DNA of 64,000 bases from Brevundimonas sp. LM2. GTDB taxonomy: Bacteria; Pseudomonadota; Alphaproteobacteria; Caulobacterales; Caulobacteraceae. The stretch is from NCBI RefSeq assembly GCF_002002865.1, contig NZ_CP019508.1, positions 1 to 64,000 on the forward strand. The letters are read 5' to 3'. A program made the translations under genes and the position numbers. Under the pieces are notes generated by a model. It saw only the letters and a program-made list of their open reading frames with translations. It ran no database searches and was not told the DNA's origin. Shown here in pieces: positions 35,295-44,624 of the stretch (position 1 is its first letter; every line of letters begins with the position of its first letter).

Positions 35295-35429
35295 ATGAAC
35301 CGCAACGCCCTTGTGGTCGAAAGTCTGAGAAAGCCCGCCGGCGCGACGGCGCCGGGCGTCTGGTCGATGAGTCTGGCCCTGCTCGGTGCCGCCTTCGGCG
35401 CGCCGGCGCGCAGGGGGCCGGTCCGATGA
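35295..35429 (+). CDS. 44-residue small protein, first of three overlapping genes
   Basis: MNRNALVVESLRKPAG then a hydrophobic patch SMSLALLGAAFGAPARR. A strong SD AAGGAG (35283-35288) lies 7 bases before the ATG. Its stop TGA (35427-35429) overlaps the ATG of the next gene. Similarity to known proteins is not recognised. The overlap chain and SD argue it is real although short. Confidence 0.6.
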   Translation: MNRNALVVESLRKPAGATAPGVWSMSLALLGAAFGAPARRGPVR

Positions 35430-35638
35430 TGCAGGGCTATGCCTCCGCGCCCGACCGCCCGCCCGCGGTCCGGCCCCTGCGCTATGCCGTCCGGCGGCGC
35501 GGCGGCGGATGGTCCGTCGTGCTGAACGGCTGCGCCACGCGCCCCCTGGCCGACAAGGCCCGCGCCCAGGCCCTGGCCCGCGCGCTTCAGGCCGAGGCCG
35601 ACGGCCTGAGGCATCGGGCGCCGGGGGGGAAAACATGA
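35426..35638 (+). CDS. 70-residue small protein, second of three overlapping genes
   Basis: MMQGYASAPDRPPAVRPLRY, then YAVRRRGGGWSVVLNGCATRPLADKARAQALARALQ. The core resembles DUF2188-like short beta-alpha domains (xxxWxVxxxG). It starts at ATG 35426 inside the stop of the 44-residue gene and its own stop overlaps the next ATG (ATGA). Function unknown. Confidence 0.65.
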   Translation: MMQGYASAPDRPPAVRPLRYAVRRRGGGWSVVLNGCATRPLADKARAQALARALQAEADGLRHRAPGGKT

Positions 35639-35820
35639 TCCCGGCCCCCGACCTGCCCCCGCCGGTCATCGAGGTCCGCTGCGACGGTCCCTTGTGGCGG
35701 CTGTCCTCGACCGACGGCCTGCTGTCCGGGGCCTTCACCGACCGCCGCGCCGCCCTGCGCTACGCCCGCGACGAGGCCGACGGCCATCCCGGATACGTCG
35801 TCGTCCTGCGCGACGTCTGA
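35635..35820 (+). CDS. 61-residue small protein, third of three overlapping genes
   Basis: Starts at ATG 35635, overlapping the preceding stop by 4 bases. VIEVRCDGPLWRLSSTDGL then DRRAALRYARDEADGHPGYVVVLRDV shows the same beta-beta-alpha-beta rhythm as the second protein, suggesting the two are paralogous DUF2188-like domains. It ends 4 bases before the convergent chemoreceptor gene stop. Function unknown. Confidence 0.65.
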   Translation: MIPAPDLPPPVIEVRCDGPLWRLSSTDGLLSGAFTDRRAALRYARDEADGHPGYVVVLRDV

Positions 35821-35824
35821 CCCA

Positions 35825-37441
35825 TCAGAACGATTCCCACGCCTCGACCTGCAGCGCTGTATTGCCGACCACGGCCAGGGCGCGGGTCGGGCGGAGGGCG
35901 GCGGCCGGCCGGTCCGCCTCGCGCGGCGACCCGCTCAGGGTGAAGCGCTGCACGAGGGCATTCATCCGTCCCGCCTCCGCCTTCAGGGAGTGGGAGGCGG
36001 CGGTGGTCTGTTCGACCATGGCGGCGTTCTGCTGCAGCATCTGGTCCATCTGCCCCACGGCGGTATTGACCTCGCCCAGGCTGCTGGCCTGTTCCTGGGC
36101 CGAGGTGCTGATTTCCATCACCAGACGATTGATCACGGCGACCTGATCGACGATCCGGGTCAGACTCTCCCCCGTCTCCCCGACCAGGGCGACGCCCTGT
36201 CCGACCTGTTTGCCGGAGGTGGTGATCAGGCCCTTGATCTGTTTGGCCGCATCCGCCGAGCGCTGGGCCAGGGCCCGCACCTCGGAGGCGACCACGGCGA
36301 AGCCGCGTCCGGCGTCGCCCGCCCGAGCCGCCTCGACCCCGGCGTTCAAGGCCAACAGATTGGTCTGGAAGGCGATCTCCTCGATCACCCCGATGATCTG
36401 GCCGATCTCGCTGGACGAGGTCTCGATGGCCCCCATGGCCCCGATGGCCCGCTGCACCACCTCGCCCGAGCGCGCCGCGTCGTCCCGCGCCGAGGCCACC
36501 GCCTGGGCGGCCTTCTGGGACCCGTCGGCCGTGCGCCGGACGGTCTCGGTGATCTCCTCCAGGGCCGCAGAGGTCTGCTCCAGCGAGGCCGCTTGCTGCT
36601 CCGATCGCCGGGCCAGGTCGTCGGACGCCGAGGCGATCTCCTCGGACCCGTTCAGCACCCCGCCGGCGGACCCGCGAACCGAGCTCATGGTCTCGCCCAG
36701 GGCGGCGATGGCGGCGTTGAAATCGTCCTTGATCGACTGGAAGCGCGGCTCGACCGCGACGTCGATCCGGACCGTCAGGTCCCCGGCGGCGACGCGCTGA
36801 AGCCCGGAGGCCAGGGCCTCGAACACCACCGTCTGCTCGCTTTCCGCCTGGTGCCGTTCGGCCTCGGCCGCTTCCCGGGCCAGGGTCTGTTCGGACTCCG
36901 CCACCTGCCGGGCGGTTTCGGCCGCGACCCGGCGTGCGTCCAGCGCCTCCAGATAGACCGAGATGGCCAGATCCATGTCCAGCAGGCTGGCCTTGATCAG
37001 CACGCTGAGCTCGGCCGCCGTGGAGCCGGCGTTGATGCCCTTGCGGGCCAGGGCGTGGCGAGGCCAGCGCTGTTCCAGCACCTTGCCGACCATCTGTTCC
37101 AGCACCACGGCATAGCCGCCGATGTACCAGCGGGGCTCCAGCCCGATGCGGGCGTGGACCTCGCCGATGGTGTTGACGGCCTTGGCGTAGGTGCCGTCGT
37201 ACTCGCCGTCGGCGATCACCCCCCAGTGCGCCAGCTGCTTGGTGTGGGCCTTGCCGATATGTTTGTCGTCGGAGAAGAAGGCCTTCGTCGCCGGCGTGGC
37301 CCGTACCCGGTCATAGAAGGTGTCGAGCGCCGCCGGCATGGCCTCCATGATCATCGGCTTCATCGCCTGGATGCGGGCCCGGGCACCCCCATCCAGCTGC
37401 ATGAAGTCCAGCCGTTCCTTCAGACCCAGTTCGTCAGCCAC
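35825..37441 (-). CDS. soluble globin-coupled methyl-accepting chemotaxis protein
   Basis: About 538 residues, with no membrane helix. The N-terminal 160 residues look like a globin-coupled sensor (TKAFFSDDKHIGKAHTKQLAHW with a candidate proximal His, then GEYDGTYAKAVNTIGEVHARIGLEPRWYIGGY). A HAMP-like region (ALASGLQRVAAGDLTVRI) precedes a signalling domain whose tip reads IGVIEEIAFQTNLLALNAGVEAARAGDAGRGFAVVASEVRALAQRS (abridged: IAFQTNLLALNAGVEAARAG). It likely senses oxygen or redox and drives CheA. GTG 37441 is the start; its SD lies in a hairpin listed separately. Confidence 0.9.
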   Translation of the reverse strand: MADELGLKERLDFMQLDGGARARIQAMKPMIMEAMPAALDTFYDRVRATPATKAFFSDDKHIGKAHTKQLAHWGVIADGEYDGTYAKAVNTIGEVHARIGLEPRWYIGGYAVVLEQMVGKVLEQRWPRHALARKGINAGSTAAELSVLIKASLLDMDLAISVYLEALDARRVAAETARQVAESEQTLAREAAEAERHQAESEQTVVFEALASGLQRVAAGDLTVRIDVAVEPRFQSIKDDFNAAIAALGETMSSVRGSAGGVLNGSEEIASASDDLARRSEQQAASLEQTSAALEEITETVRRTADGSQKAAQAVASARDDAARSGEVVQRAIGAMGAIETSSSEIGQIIGVIEEIAFQTNLLALNAGVEAARAGDAGRGFAVVASEVRALAQRSADAAKQIKGLITTSGKQVGQGVALVGETGESLTRIVDQVAVINRLVMEISTSAQEQASSLGEVNTAVGQMDQMLQQNAAMVEQTTAASHSLKAEAGRMNALVQRFTLSGSPREADRPAAALRPTRALAVVGNTALQVEAWESF

Positions 37442-37446
37442 CGCAA

Positions 37447-37485
37447 ACTCTCCCCCAGCACGAGCTGTCGCGCCTGGGGGAGAGT
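37447..37485 (-). promoter_or_regulatory. hairpin sequestering the SD of the globin-coupled receptor gene
   Basis: Arms 37447-37458 and 37474-37485 are 12-base inverted repeats (CTGGGGGAGAGT on the mRNA strand and its complement) with a 15-base loop. On the message the downstream arm contains the SD-like GGGGGAG that lies about 8-10 bases before GTG 37441. The start would be hidden when the hairpin folds, giving a possible thermal or ligand-dependent switch. This is a reading of the sequence; no binding partner is known. Confidence 0.5.
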
Positions 37486-37558
37486 GTCGTAAAGGAGAAA
37501 TAACAACGCCTTTACAACGGCCTAAGTAGAATTACGAACCTCGGGTCGCCGAGCGACC

Positions 37559-39061
37559 TCACCCCATGGTGGGAATTACGAAGCTGGAGTCCGCGTGCTC
37601 CAGATCGCTGTCGGGCCAACGGGCGGTGACGGTCTTGGTCTTGGTCCAGAAGCGGACGCCCTCCATGCCGTGCTGGTTGGTGTCGCCGAAGGCCGAGCGC
37701 TTCCAGCCGCCGAAGGTGTGGTAGGCGACCGGCACCGGGATCGGCACGTTGATCCCCACCATGCCGACATTGACCCGGGCGGCGAAGTCGCGCGCCGCGC
37801 GGCCGTTCTGGGTGAAGATGGCGACGCCGTTGCCGTACTGGTGCTTCGACGGCAGGCTCAGCGCCTCCTCGAAGCTGGCGGCGCGCACGATCTGCAGCAC
37901 GGGGCCGAAGATCTCCTCCTTGTAGGACTCCATCTCGGGCGTGACGTGGTCGAACAGCGACGGGCCGACAAAATAGCCGCGCTCGTGCCCCTGCAGGCTG
38001 AAGCCGCGCCCGTCGACGACCAGTTCGGCCCCGTCCTTGACGCCCTGTTCGATCCAGCCCTCGACCCGGGCCTTGTGCTGGGCCGTGACGACCGGGCCGT
38101 AGTGGGCCCCCGCGTCGGTCGAGACCCCGACCCGCATGGTCGGGATCTCGGCCACCATCCGCTCGCGCAGTTCGTCGGCGGTCTTCTTTCCGACCGGCAC
38201 CACGACCGGCAGGGCCATGCAGCGCTCGCCGGCCGAGCCATAGGCGGCCCCCGACAGGTCCTTGATCACCTGGTCCATGTCGGCGTCGGGCAGGACGATG
38301 CCGTGGTTCTTGGCCCCGCCCATGGCCTGGACCCGCTTATGGTTGGCCGCGCCCGTCTGATAGACATAGTGGGCGATGTCGGACGAGCCGACGAAGCTGA
38401 CGGCATGGACCAGCGGATGCTCCAGGATGGCGTCGACCGCCGCCTTGTCGCCGTGGACCACGTTCAGCACCCCCGAGGGCGCCCCCGCCTCCATCATCAG
38501 CTCGGCCAGACGCACCGGCACCGACGGATCGCGCTCCGACGGCTTCAGGATGAAGGTGTTGCCGACCGCGATGGCCACGCCGAACATCCACATCGGGATC
38601 ATGGCCGGAAAGTTGAACGGGGTGATGCCCGCGACCACGCCCAGGGGCTGGCGCATCGAATAGACGTCGATGCCGGGACCCGCGCCCCAGGTGTATTCGC
38701 CCTTCAGCGCATGGGGGATGCCGCAGGCGAACTCGATCACCTCCAGCCCCCGCTGGATGTCGCCCTTCGAATCCGCGACCACCTTGCCGTGCTCGCTGGA
38801 CAGCAGCTCGGCCAGCTCGGTCATGTTGGACTCGACCAGCCGCTTGAACTCGAACATCACCCGCGCGCGGCGCTGGGGATTGGTCGAGGACCAGCCCTCG
38901 AAGGCGTTCTGGGCCGCCTGGACCGCGCGGTCCATCTCGGTCACCGAGGCCAGCTGGACCCGGGCCTGGACGTCGCCGGTGTTGGGATCGAAGACGTCGG
39001 AGAAGCGGCCGGACGTTCCGGTGAAGGCGGTGCCGTCGATGAAATGGTGAATGTCGCGCAT
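37559..39061 (-). CDS. mmsA: CoA-acylating methylmalonate-semialdehyde dehydrogenase
   Basis: About 500 residues of the ALDH superfamily, CoA-acylating branch acting in valine and inositol breakdown. NAD site PFNFPAMIPMWMFGVAIAVGN, catalytic Cys in GSAGERCMALPVVVPVG, and the downstream KEEIFGPVLQIVRA and VPIPVPVAYHTFGGWKRSAFGD blocks characteristic of MmsA. ATG 39061 (MRDIHHFIDG) is the start since the family begins there. No valine operon genes sit beside it. Confidence 0.94.
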   Translation of the reverse strand: MRDIHHFIDGTAFTGTSGRFSDVFDPNTGDVQARVQLASVTEMDRAVQAAQNAFEGWSSTNPQRRARVMFEFKRLVESNMTELAELLSSEHGKVVADSKGDIQRGLEVIEFACGIPHALKGEYTWGAGPGIDVYSMRQPLGVVAGITPFNFPAMIPMWMFGVAIAVGNTFILKPSERDPSVPVRLAELMMEAGAPSGVLNVVHGDKAAVDAILEHPLVHAVSFVGSSDIAHYVYQTGAANHKRVQAMGGAKNHGIVLPDADMDQVIKDLSGAAYGSAGERCMALPVVVPVGKKTADELRERMVAEIPTMRVGVSTDAGAHYGPVVTAQHKARVEGWIEQGVKDGAELVVDGRGFSLQGHERGYFVGPSLFDHVTPEMESYKEEIFGPVLQIVRAASFEEALSLPSKHQYGNGVAIFTQNGRAARDFAARVNVGMVGINVPIPVPVAYHTFGGWKRSAFGDTNQHGMEGVRFWTKTKTVTARWPDSDLEHADSSFVIPTMG

Positions 39062-39125
39062 GGCGGTGCGTTTCCTGGACTGACTGTTCTTGATTGGCGG
39101 GCGGTTTAGCGCGGGCGGCCGGACC

Positions 39126-39277
39126 TGTCTCCTCCCCGTCGCGAAGCGATGGGGAGGTGGCACGGAGCGAAGCGGAGTGACGGAGGGGTTCTTCGTGCAC
39201 GCAGAACCCCTCCGTCAGCTCGCAAGGGCTCGCTGCCACCTCCCCATTCGCCAAGCGGCGAACAGGGAGGAGACGGG
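39126..39277. repeat. CTCCTCCCCG-type inverted repeat
   Basis: Left end GTCTCCTCCCCGTCGC with the inner GGGGAGGTGGCA, and right end TGCCACCTCCCCA plus GGGAGGAGAC. Also contains AGAACCCCTCCGTC pairing with GACGGAGGGGTTCT. It is a variant of the CTCCCTCCCC family and sits just before the adenosyltransferase stop. Confidence 0.7.
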
Positions 39278-39278
39278 A

Positions 39279-39851
39279 TTATCTGGTCCCGCCCGGCACC
39301 CATTTCACATCCGACGCGCCGTTGGCGTTGGCGCGCCGCGCCGCCACGAACAGGTGGTCCGACAGCCGGTTCAGATAGCGCAGCGCCTCGGGCGTCACCG
39401 GGGCCCCGGTCTCGACCAGGCGGATGGTGTCGCGCTCCGCCCGCCGGGCCACCGTGCGGGCCATGTGCAGATGCGCCGAAAGAGGGGATCCGCCGGGCAG
39501 GATGAAACTGTCCAGGGCCTTCAGGCTCTCGTTCATCCAGTCGATCTCGGCCTCCAGCCGCTCGACCTGCGACTGGACCATGCGCAGCGCCTCCCAGGTC
39601 GGCGGCGGGTCCAGGGGCGTGGCCAGGTCGGCCCCCAGGTCGAACAGCTCGTTCTGGATCCGGCCCAGCATGGCGTCGATCCGGTCGTTCTGGCCCGAAT
39701 GCAGACGGGCGATGCCGATCACGGCGTTCAGCTCGTCGACCGTGCCATAGGCCTCGACCCGCGGATCGCTCTTGGACACCCGGGCCCCGGACGCCAGGCC
39801 CGTATCGCCCGCGTCGCCCGTGCGGGTGTAGATCTTGTTCAGCACCACCAC
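39279..39851 (-). CDS. cob(I)alamin adenosyltransferase, PduO type
   Basis: About 190 residues. Transfers adenosyl from ATP to cob(I)alamin to make coenzyme B12. PduO signatures: NKIYTRTGDAGDTGLASGARVSKSD near the N-terminus, ARLHSGQND, LPGGSPLSAHLHMARTVARRAER and LNRLSDHLFVAARRAN, a nucleotide-binding pattern. Start GTG 39851, 39848 or 39845 (GTG GTG GTG) precedes the LNKIYTRTG core. The HIG1-like gene is 14 bases upstream on the same strand, so they may be cotranscribed. B12 also serves methylmalonyl metabolism, compatible with mmsA next to it. Confidence 0.93.
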   Translation of the reverse strand: MVVLNKIYTRTGDAGDTGLASGARVSKSDPRVEAYGTVDELNAVIGIARLHSGQNDRIDAMLGRIQNELFDLGADLATPLDPPPTWEALRMVQSQVERLEAEIDWMNESLKALDSFILPGGSPLSAHLHMARTVARRAERDTIRLVETGAPVTPEALRYLNRLSDHLFVAARRANANGASDVKWVPGGTR

Positions 39852-39865
39852 GGCCGTGTCTCCCG

Positions 39866-40072
39866 TCAGCCGCCGTGGCTCGTCTTCCACCACAGCCCCG
39901 CCATCAGCAGGACCACGGCGACCGCCTGGACGATGACGCGCAGCCGCATCAGCCGGTTGGAGTTGGAGCGCGCGAACTCCCCGCCCCGGAACAACGAATA
40001 CAGTCCGAAGCCCAGCACCACGGCGACGGCGAGAATGGCCAGAAGGATCAGGATGTCGAACACGGTGCCCAT
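39866..40072 (-). CDS. twin-transmembrane HIG1-domain protein
   Basis: 68 residues, with two hydrophobic helices (IFDILILLAILAVAVVLGFGL near 5 and VIVQAVAVVLLMAGLW near 45) separated by a polar loop RGGEFARSNSNRLMRLR. This is the layout of HIG1_N small membrane proteins found in alphaproteobacteria and mitochondria, linked to respiratory complexes. Upstream of the adenosyltransferase on the same strand. Confidence 0.85.
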   Translation of the reverse strand: MGTVFDILILLAILAVAVVLGFGLYSLFRGGEFARSNSNRLMRLRVIVQAVAVVLLMAGLWWKTSHGG

Positions 40073-40318
40073 GGATCCGTCTTAGTCCCCGCCCGGCACT
40101 GACGCCAGCGTCAGCCGCGCCGCACCCCTGACGCGCGCATCCGCCCGAGAGCGCGCCGCGATCCGACCGTCCCCCTTCGCGGAGGTCGTCGTCGGCAGCC
40201 TGAACTTCCCCCGGGCGGCCTCGACGGCAGCAGTTCTACCTAGACGACACCGGCGGCTTAGCCTTGTCGTAACGTTGTTCCCCTACGGATGGAATGCCGT
40301 TTTGGAGCGAATGATCGT

Positions 40319-41437
40319 ATGTCGGATCGTGCTGTCCGCAGTCTCGAGTTTTTGGAACGGTCGGCTTCGACCGCGCGGGTGCTCAATCTGTTGAAGATCT
40401 CGAAGGACCATTGTCGCACCGACGAATGGCACGAGCGGCCGCTGTTCCAGACGCCCATCCTCAACAAATGCCTGCTGGTCAAGCACCGCATCCGGCGCAA
40501 CGAGATCGACGTGTTCCGCGGCCGCCGGCAGATCGCGACCAAGGTCATCATTCCGATCGACAATGGCGATCTCCGGTCCGGCGGTCGTTACGTCTTCGTC
40601 GACCAGATCAATTTCGAGGCCCTGCTGATGGAGGTCTTCGGGGTCAAGGCGGACCATCCGGACATCCAGGCGCTTCGGCTCATCGACAAGCTGCCCTCCC
40701 TGGATCCCTTCCTGCTGCGCGAACAGCTGCGACGCGGCGGCTTCGACCCGGCCCCCTGCTATTTCGCCCTCAGCGAGGCCGATCTGCAGAAGATGATCAA
40801 TTTCGTGAAGGCCGAGATCACCCCCCTGGTGGCGCTCAGCCTGGGTAGCCTGGGCAGCAACACCAACGCCATCAACCGCATGGCCGCCAAGATCCTGTCC
40901 AACGAGGCCGGCGACGGCATGTACGCCCTGGGCCAGACGCTGCGCCTGAATCCCGAACAGTATGAGGAGGGCGTGTTCTGCTGGAAGGGCTTCCTCTACT
41001 ACAAGTGGAGCCTGCGCAGCCTGACGGCCGATATCGGCAAGGTGGCCGACCGTGTCGCGGTGGTGAAGCCGTCGGGGCCGACGGATCAGGCGGCGCGGGA
41101 ATACATCGCGCGCGGCCGAGAGGTCCTGCGGGGCCGGATCGTCAAGACCTGCATGGCGGTCCGCTCGACCTTGAAGGTCTATGACGAGGCCTATGCCGGC
41201 CTGATCCAGGACGGCAATCCGCTGGGCTTCCGGGACTTCCTGCTTGAGGCTCCGACCCTGTTCGCGCGGCTCGGCGATCAGCTGGGCGCCATCCAGCACA
41301 TCGTCAGCTTCTGGAATTTCCGGTTCGGGCCCGGCATGACCGCCCCGGGCGCCGAGGAGCTGATCGACATCTTCATGGATTTCGAGACCGGCCTGATGGG
41401 CCGCGAGGATGGCGCGGTCTCGGCCCTGGCGGCCTGA
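40319..41437 (+). CDS. conserved hypothetical protein
   Basis: About 372 residues. It looks globular and cytoplasmic: no signal peptide, several helical stretches (VLNLLKISKDHCRTDEWHER, VFGVKADHPDIQALRLIDKL, ALSLGSLGSNTNAINRMAAKIL). I do not recognise a known domain; the type of sequence is conserved-looking and probably Caulobacteraceae-restricted. ATG 40319 is chosen over 40289 because the region before MSDRAVRSL reads like leader. It is convergent with ahcY. Function unknown. Confidence 0.6.
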   Translation: MSDRAVRSLEFLERSASTARVLNLLKISKDHCRTDEWHERPLFQTPILNKCLLVKHRIRRNEIDVFRGRRQIATKVIIPIDNGDLRSGGRYVFVDQINFEALLMEVFGVKADHPDIQALRLIDKLPSLDPFLLREQLRRGGFDPAPCYFALSEADLQKMINFVKAEITPLVALSLGSLGSNTNAINRMAAKILSNEAGDGMYALGQTLRLNPEQYEEGVFCWKGFLYYKWSLRSLTADIGKVADRVAVVKPSGPTDQAAREYIARGREVLRGRIVKTCMAVRSTLKVYDEAYAGLIQDGNPLGFRDFLLEAPTLFARLGDQLGAIQHIVSFWNFRFGPGMTAPGAEELIDIFMDFETGLMGREDGAVSALAA

Positions 41438-41479
41438 GCGGAGAGACCGGCCGAGGCCGGCCTCTCCTCCTGAGACGTC

Positions 41480-42871
<1,392 letters not shown>

Positions 42872-42946
42872 GCGGGCTCCTTGAGCGCGGCGGTGCAGCG
42901 ATTGGGCGGGCCTATAGCCCGGCCCGGTCGAGAGAGCAAGAAACGC

Positions 42947-42962
42947 ATAAGGATGTCCTTAT
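42947..42962. promoter_or_regulatory. ATAAGGA-TG-TCCTTAT palindrome upstream of ahcY
   Basis: ATAAGGATGTCCTTAT is a perfect 7-base inverted repeat with a 2-base centre, AT-rich in a GC-rich setting, 76-91 bases before the ahcY ATG. Methionine-cycle genes in alphaproteobacteria are often controlled by an ArsR-family SAH-responsive regulator (SahR) on such AT-rich palindromes. No regulator gene is nearby; the role is an inference. Confidence 0.45.
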
Positions 42963-42990
42963 ATGTTGCCGCTGGCGAGGCCCGAGAGAA

Positions 42991-43024
42991 TGGTGGCTGG
43001 TGGCTGGTGGCTGGTGGCTGGTGG
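42991..43024 (+). repeat. GTGGCTG-family tandem arm, left (family A, copy 3)
   Basis: About five tandem copies of the heptamer TGGTGGC. It is the reverse complement of the right arm at 43416-43443, and together they bracket the S23-type gene. The arms are longer and purer than in the other family A copies, so they may be younger. Confidence 0.85.
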
Positions 43025-43035
43025 GAAGCAAGGCG

Positions 43036-43409
43036 ATGAGCGGTGGAATCCGAAGCTATCGCGATCTGGACGTTTGGAAATATGCCGTCGATTGGACGGA
43101 GCTTGTTTACAGGCTTACGGCGCAGTGGCCGCGCGACGAGCGGTTGGACTCATCAGTCAGGTGCGTCGGGCTGCCGTGTCGGTCGCGTCCAACATCCCCG
43201 AGGGTGTCGCCCGGCGCACGACCGGCGAGTTCATCCAGTTTGTCGGCATGGCGCAGGGATCGTTGGCCGAAGCCGAAACCCAGCTTCTGATTGCGAACAG
43301 ACTGGGCTATCTGCCCGCCTCGGACTATCGGCATCTGACGGAGTCCGCAGATCAAATCAGCCGTATGCTCGCTTTCCCTGGTGTCGGCCCTGAAACGTCG
43401 GAGCAACTG
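43036..43409 (+). pseudogene. broken S23-type four-helix-bundle protein gene
   Basis: The first 43 residues (ATG 43036; [21 protein letters not shown] then [14 protein letters not shown]) and the next part [20 protein letters not shown] with [18 protein letters not shown] and [10 protein letters not shown] match four-helix-bundle proteins of the 23S rRNA intervening-sequence family (TIGR02436). The two parts are in different frames; one base is missing after GAGCGG near 43140 to restore the frame. The second part has no stop and reads straight into bioB. Thus it is a pseudogene unless the missing base is a sequencing error. It is bracketed by GTGGCTG arms. Confidence 0.75.
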
Positions 43410-44429
43410 ATGCTTAGCCACCAGCCACCAGCCACCAGCCACCTCTTCGCACAACCCCGCCACGACTGGACCCTGCCCGAGGTCGAAGCCCTGTTCGCCC
43501 GGCCCTTCATGGAGCTGGTGTTCGACGCGGCCACGGTCCACCGCCGCTGGTTCGACCCGTCCGAGGTCCAGAAGTCGCAGCTGCTGTCGATCAAGACCGG
43601 GGGCTGCGCCGAGAACTGCGGCTATTGCTCGCAATCCGCCTTCTTCGACACCGGGCTGAAGGCCGAGAAGCTGATGGACACCGCCGTCGTCCTGGCCGAG
43701 GCCATGGCCGCCAAGGCGGGCGGAGCCAGCCGCTTCTGCATGGGGGCCGCCTGGCGCGAGCTGAAGGACCGCGACACGCCGAAACTGGCCGCCATGATCT
43801 CGGGCGTGAAGGCCCTGGGGCTGGAGACCTGCGCCACCCTGGGCATGCTGACCGCCGACCAGGCGCGCCAGCTGAAGGCCGCCGGCCTCGACTACTACAA
43901 CCACAACCTCGACACCGGGCCGGAGTACTACACCCAGGTCGTCACCACCCGGACCTATAAGGACCGGCTGGACACCCTCAGCCATGTCCGCGACGCGGGC
44001 ATGAGCACCTGCTGCGGCGGCATCGTCGGCATGGGCGAGGCGAGGCGCGATCGCGCCAGCCTGCTGCACGCCCTGGCCACCCTGCCCGAACACCCCGACA
44101 GCCTGCCGGTCAACGCCCTGGTGCCCGTCACCGGCACGCCCCTGGGCGAGCGGGTGATCCAGTCCGGAGAGATCGACCCGATCGAGTTCGTCCGCACCGT
44201 CGCCGTCGCCCGCCTGGTCTGCCCCCGCGCCATGGTCCGCCTGTCGGCCGGCCGCGAGACCATGAGCCCCGAGATGCAGGCCCTGTGCTTCCTCGCCGGG
44301 GCCAACTCCATCTTCGTCGGCGGCAAGCTGCTGACCACCCCCAATCCCGAACAGGACGAGGACGCCAGACTGTTCGCCCTGCTGGACCTCAAGCCGATGG
44401 CCTCGATGGCGGTGGAAGCGGCGGCCTGA
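43410..44429 (+). CDS. bioB: biotin synthase
   Basis: Radical SAM enzyme that inserts sulfur into dethiobiotin. About 339 residues. [20 protein letters not shown] leads, then the [11 protein letters not shown] cluster, the TCATLGML and [16 protein letters not shown] stretches, and [10 protein letters not shown] near 207. The region before HDW comes from the inverted-repeat arm: the ATG at 43410 is followed by [16 protein letters not shown]. In other Caulobacteraceae the protein would start with a different short leader, so the repeat seems to have replaced it. The frame is open further upstream through the S23 remnant, but there is no reason to translate it. Confidence 0.92.
   Translation: MLSHQPPATSHLFAQPRHDWTLPEVEALFARPFMELVFDAATVHRRWFDPSEVQKSQLLSIKTGGCAENCGYCSQSAFFDTGLKAEKLMDTAVVLAEAMAAKAGGASRFCMGAAWRELKDRDTPKLAAMISGVKALGLETCATLGMLTADQARQLKAAGLDYYNHNLDTGPEYYTQVVTTRTYKDRLDTLSHVRDAGMSTCCGGIVGMGEARRDRASLLHALATLPEHPDSLPVNALVPVTGTPLGERVIQSGEIDPIEFVRTVAVARLVCPRAMVRLSAGRETMSPEMQALCFLAGANSIFVGGKLLTTPNPEQDEDARLFALLDLKPMASMAVEAAA
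43416..43443 (-). repeat. GTGGCTG-family tandem arm, right (family A, copy 3)
   Basis: Tandem GCCACCA words, the reverse complement of the arm at 42991-43024. It begins just after the bioB ATG and encodes [14 protein letters not shown] residues of bioB. So the arm is translated as the N-terminal leader of bioB. Confidence 0.85.
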
Positions 44430-44434
44430 CTTGC

Positions 44435-44575
44435 TTTCTCCCTCCCCTTCATGGGGAGGGACGCCGAGCCGAAGGCGAGGCCGGGTGGGGACGTGTCGTG
44501 AGTAAGCACGCTTCACACGGCCCCACCCGCGCTCGGCTCCGCCTCGCGGTCCCTCCCGACAAGCGGGAGGGAGAA
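44435..44575. repeat. CTCCCTCCCC-family inverted repeat, copy 3
   Basis: TTTCTCCCTCCCC on the left, GGGAGGGAGAA on the right; inner GGCGAGGCCGGG and CGCCTCGC are complementary in part. Between bioB and the Tat-like protein gene. Confidence 0.75.
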
Positions 44576-44624
44576 TGGTGCCGCCCGTAACCCGCCCTTA
44601 AGCGCGGCCGTGCCACAGGGAGGC

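Noticed and set aside
42963..43409. Translation of the whole open frame from 42963 as the N-terminus of BioB
   Set aside because: This part contains the S23 remnant and the repeat arm; BioB similarity begins after 43440, so ATG 43410 is preferred.
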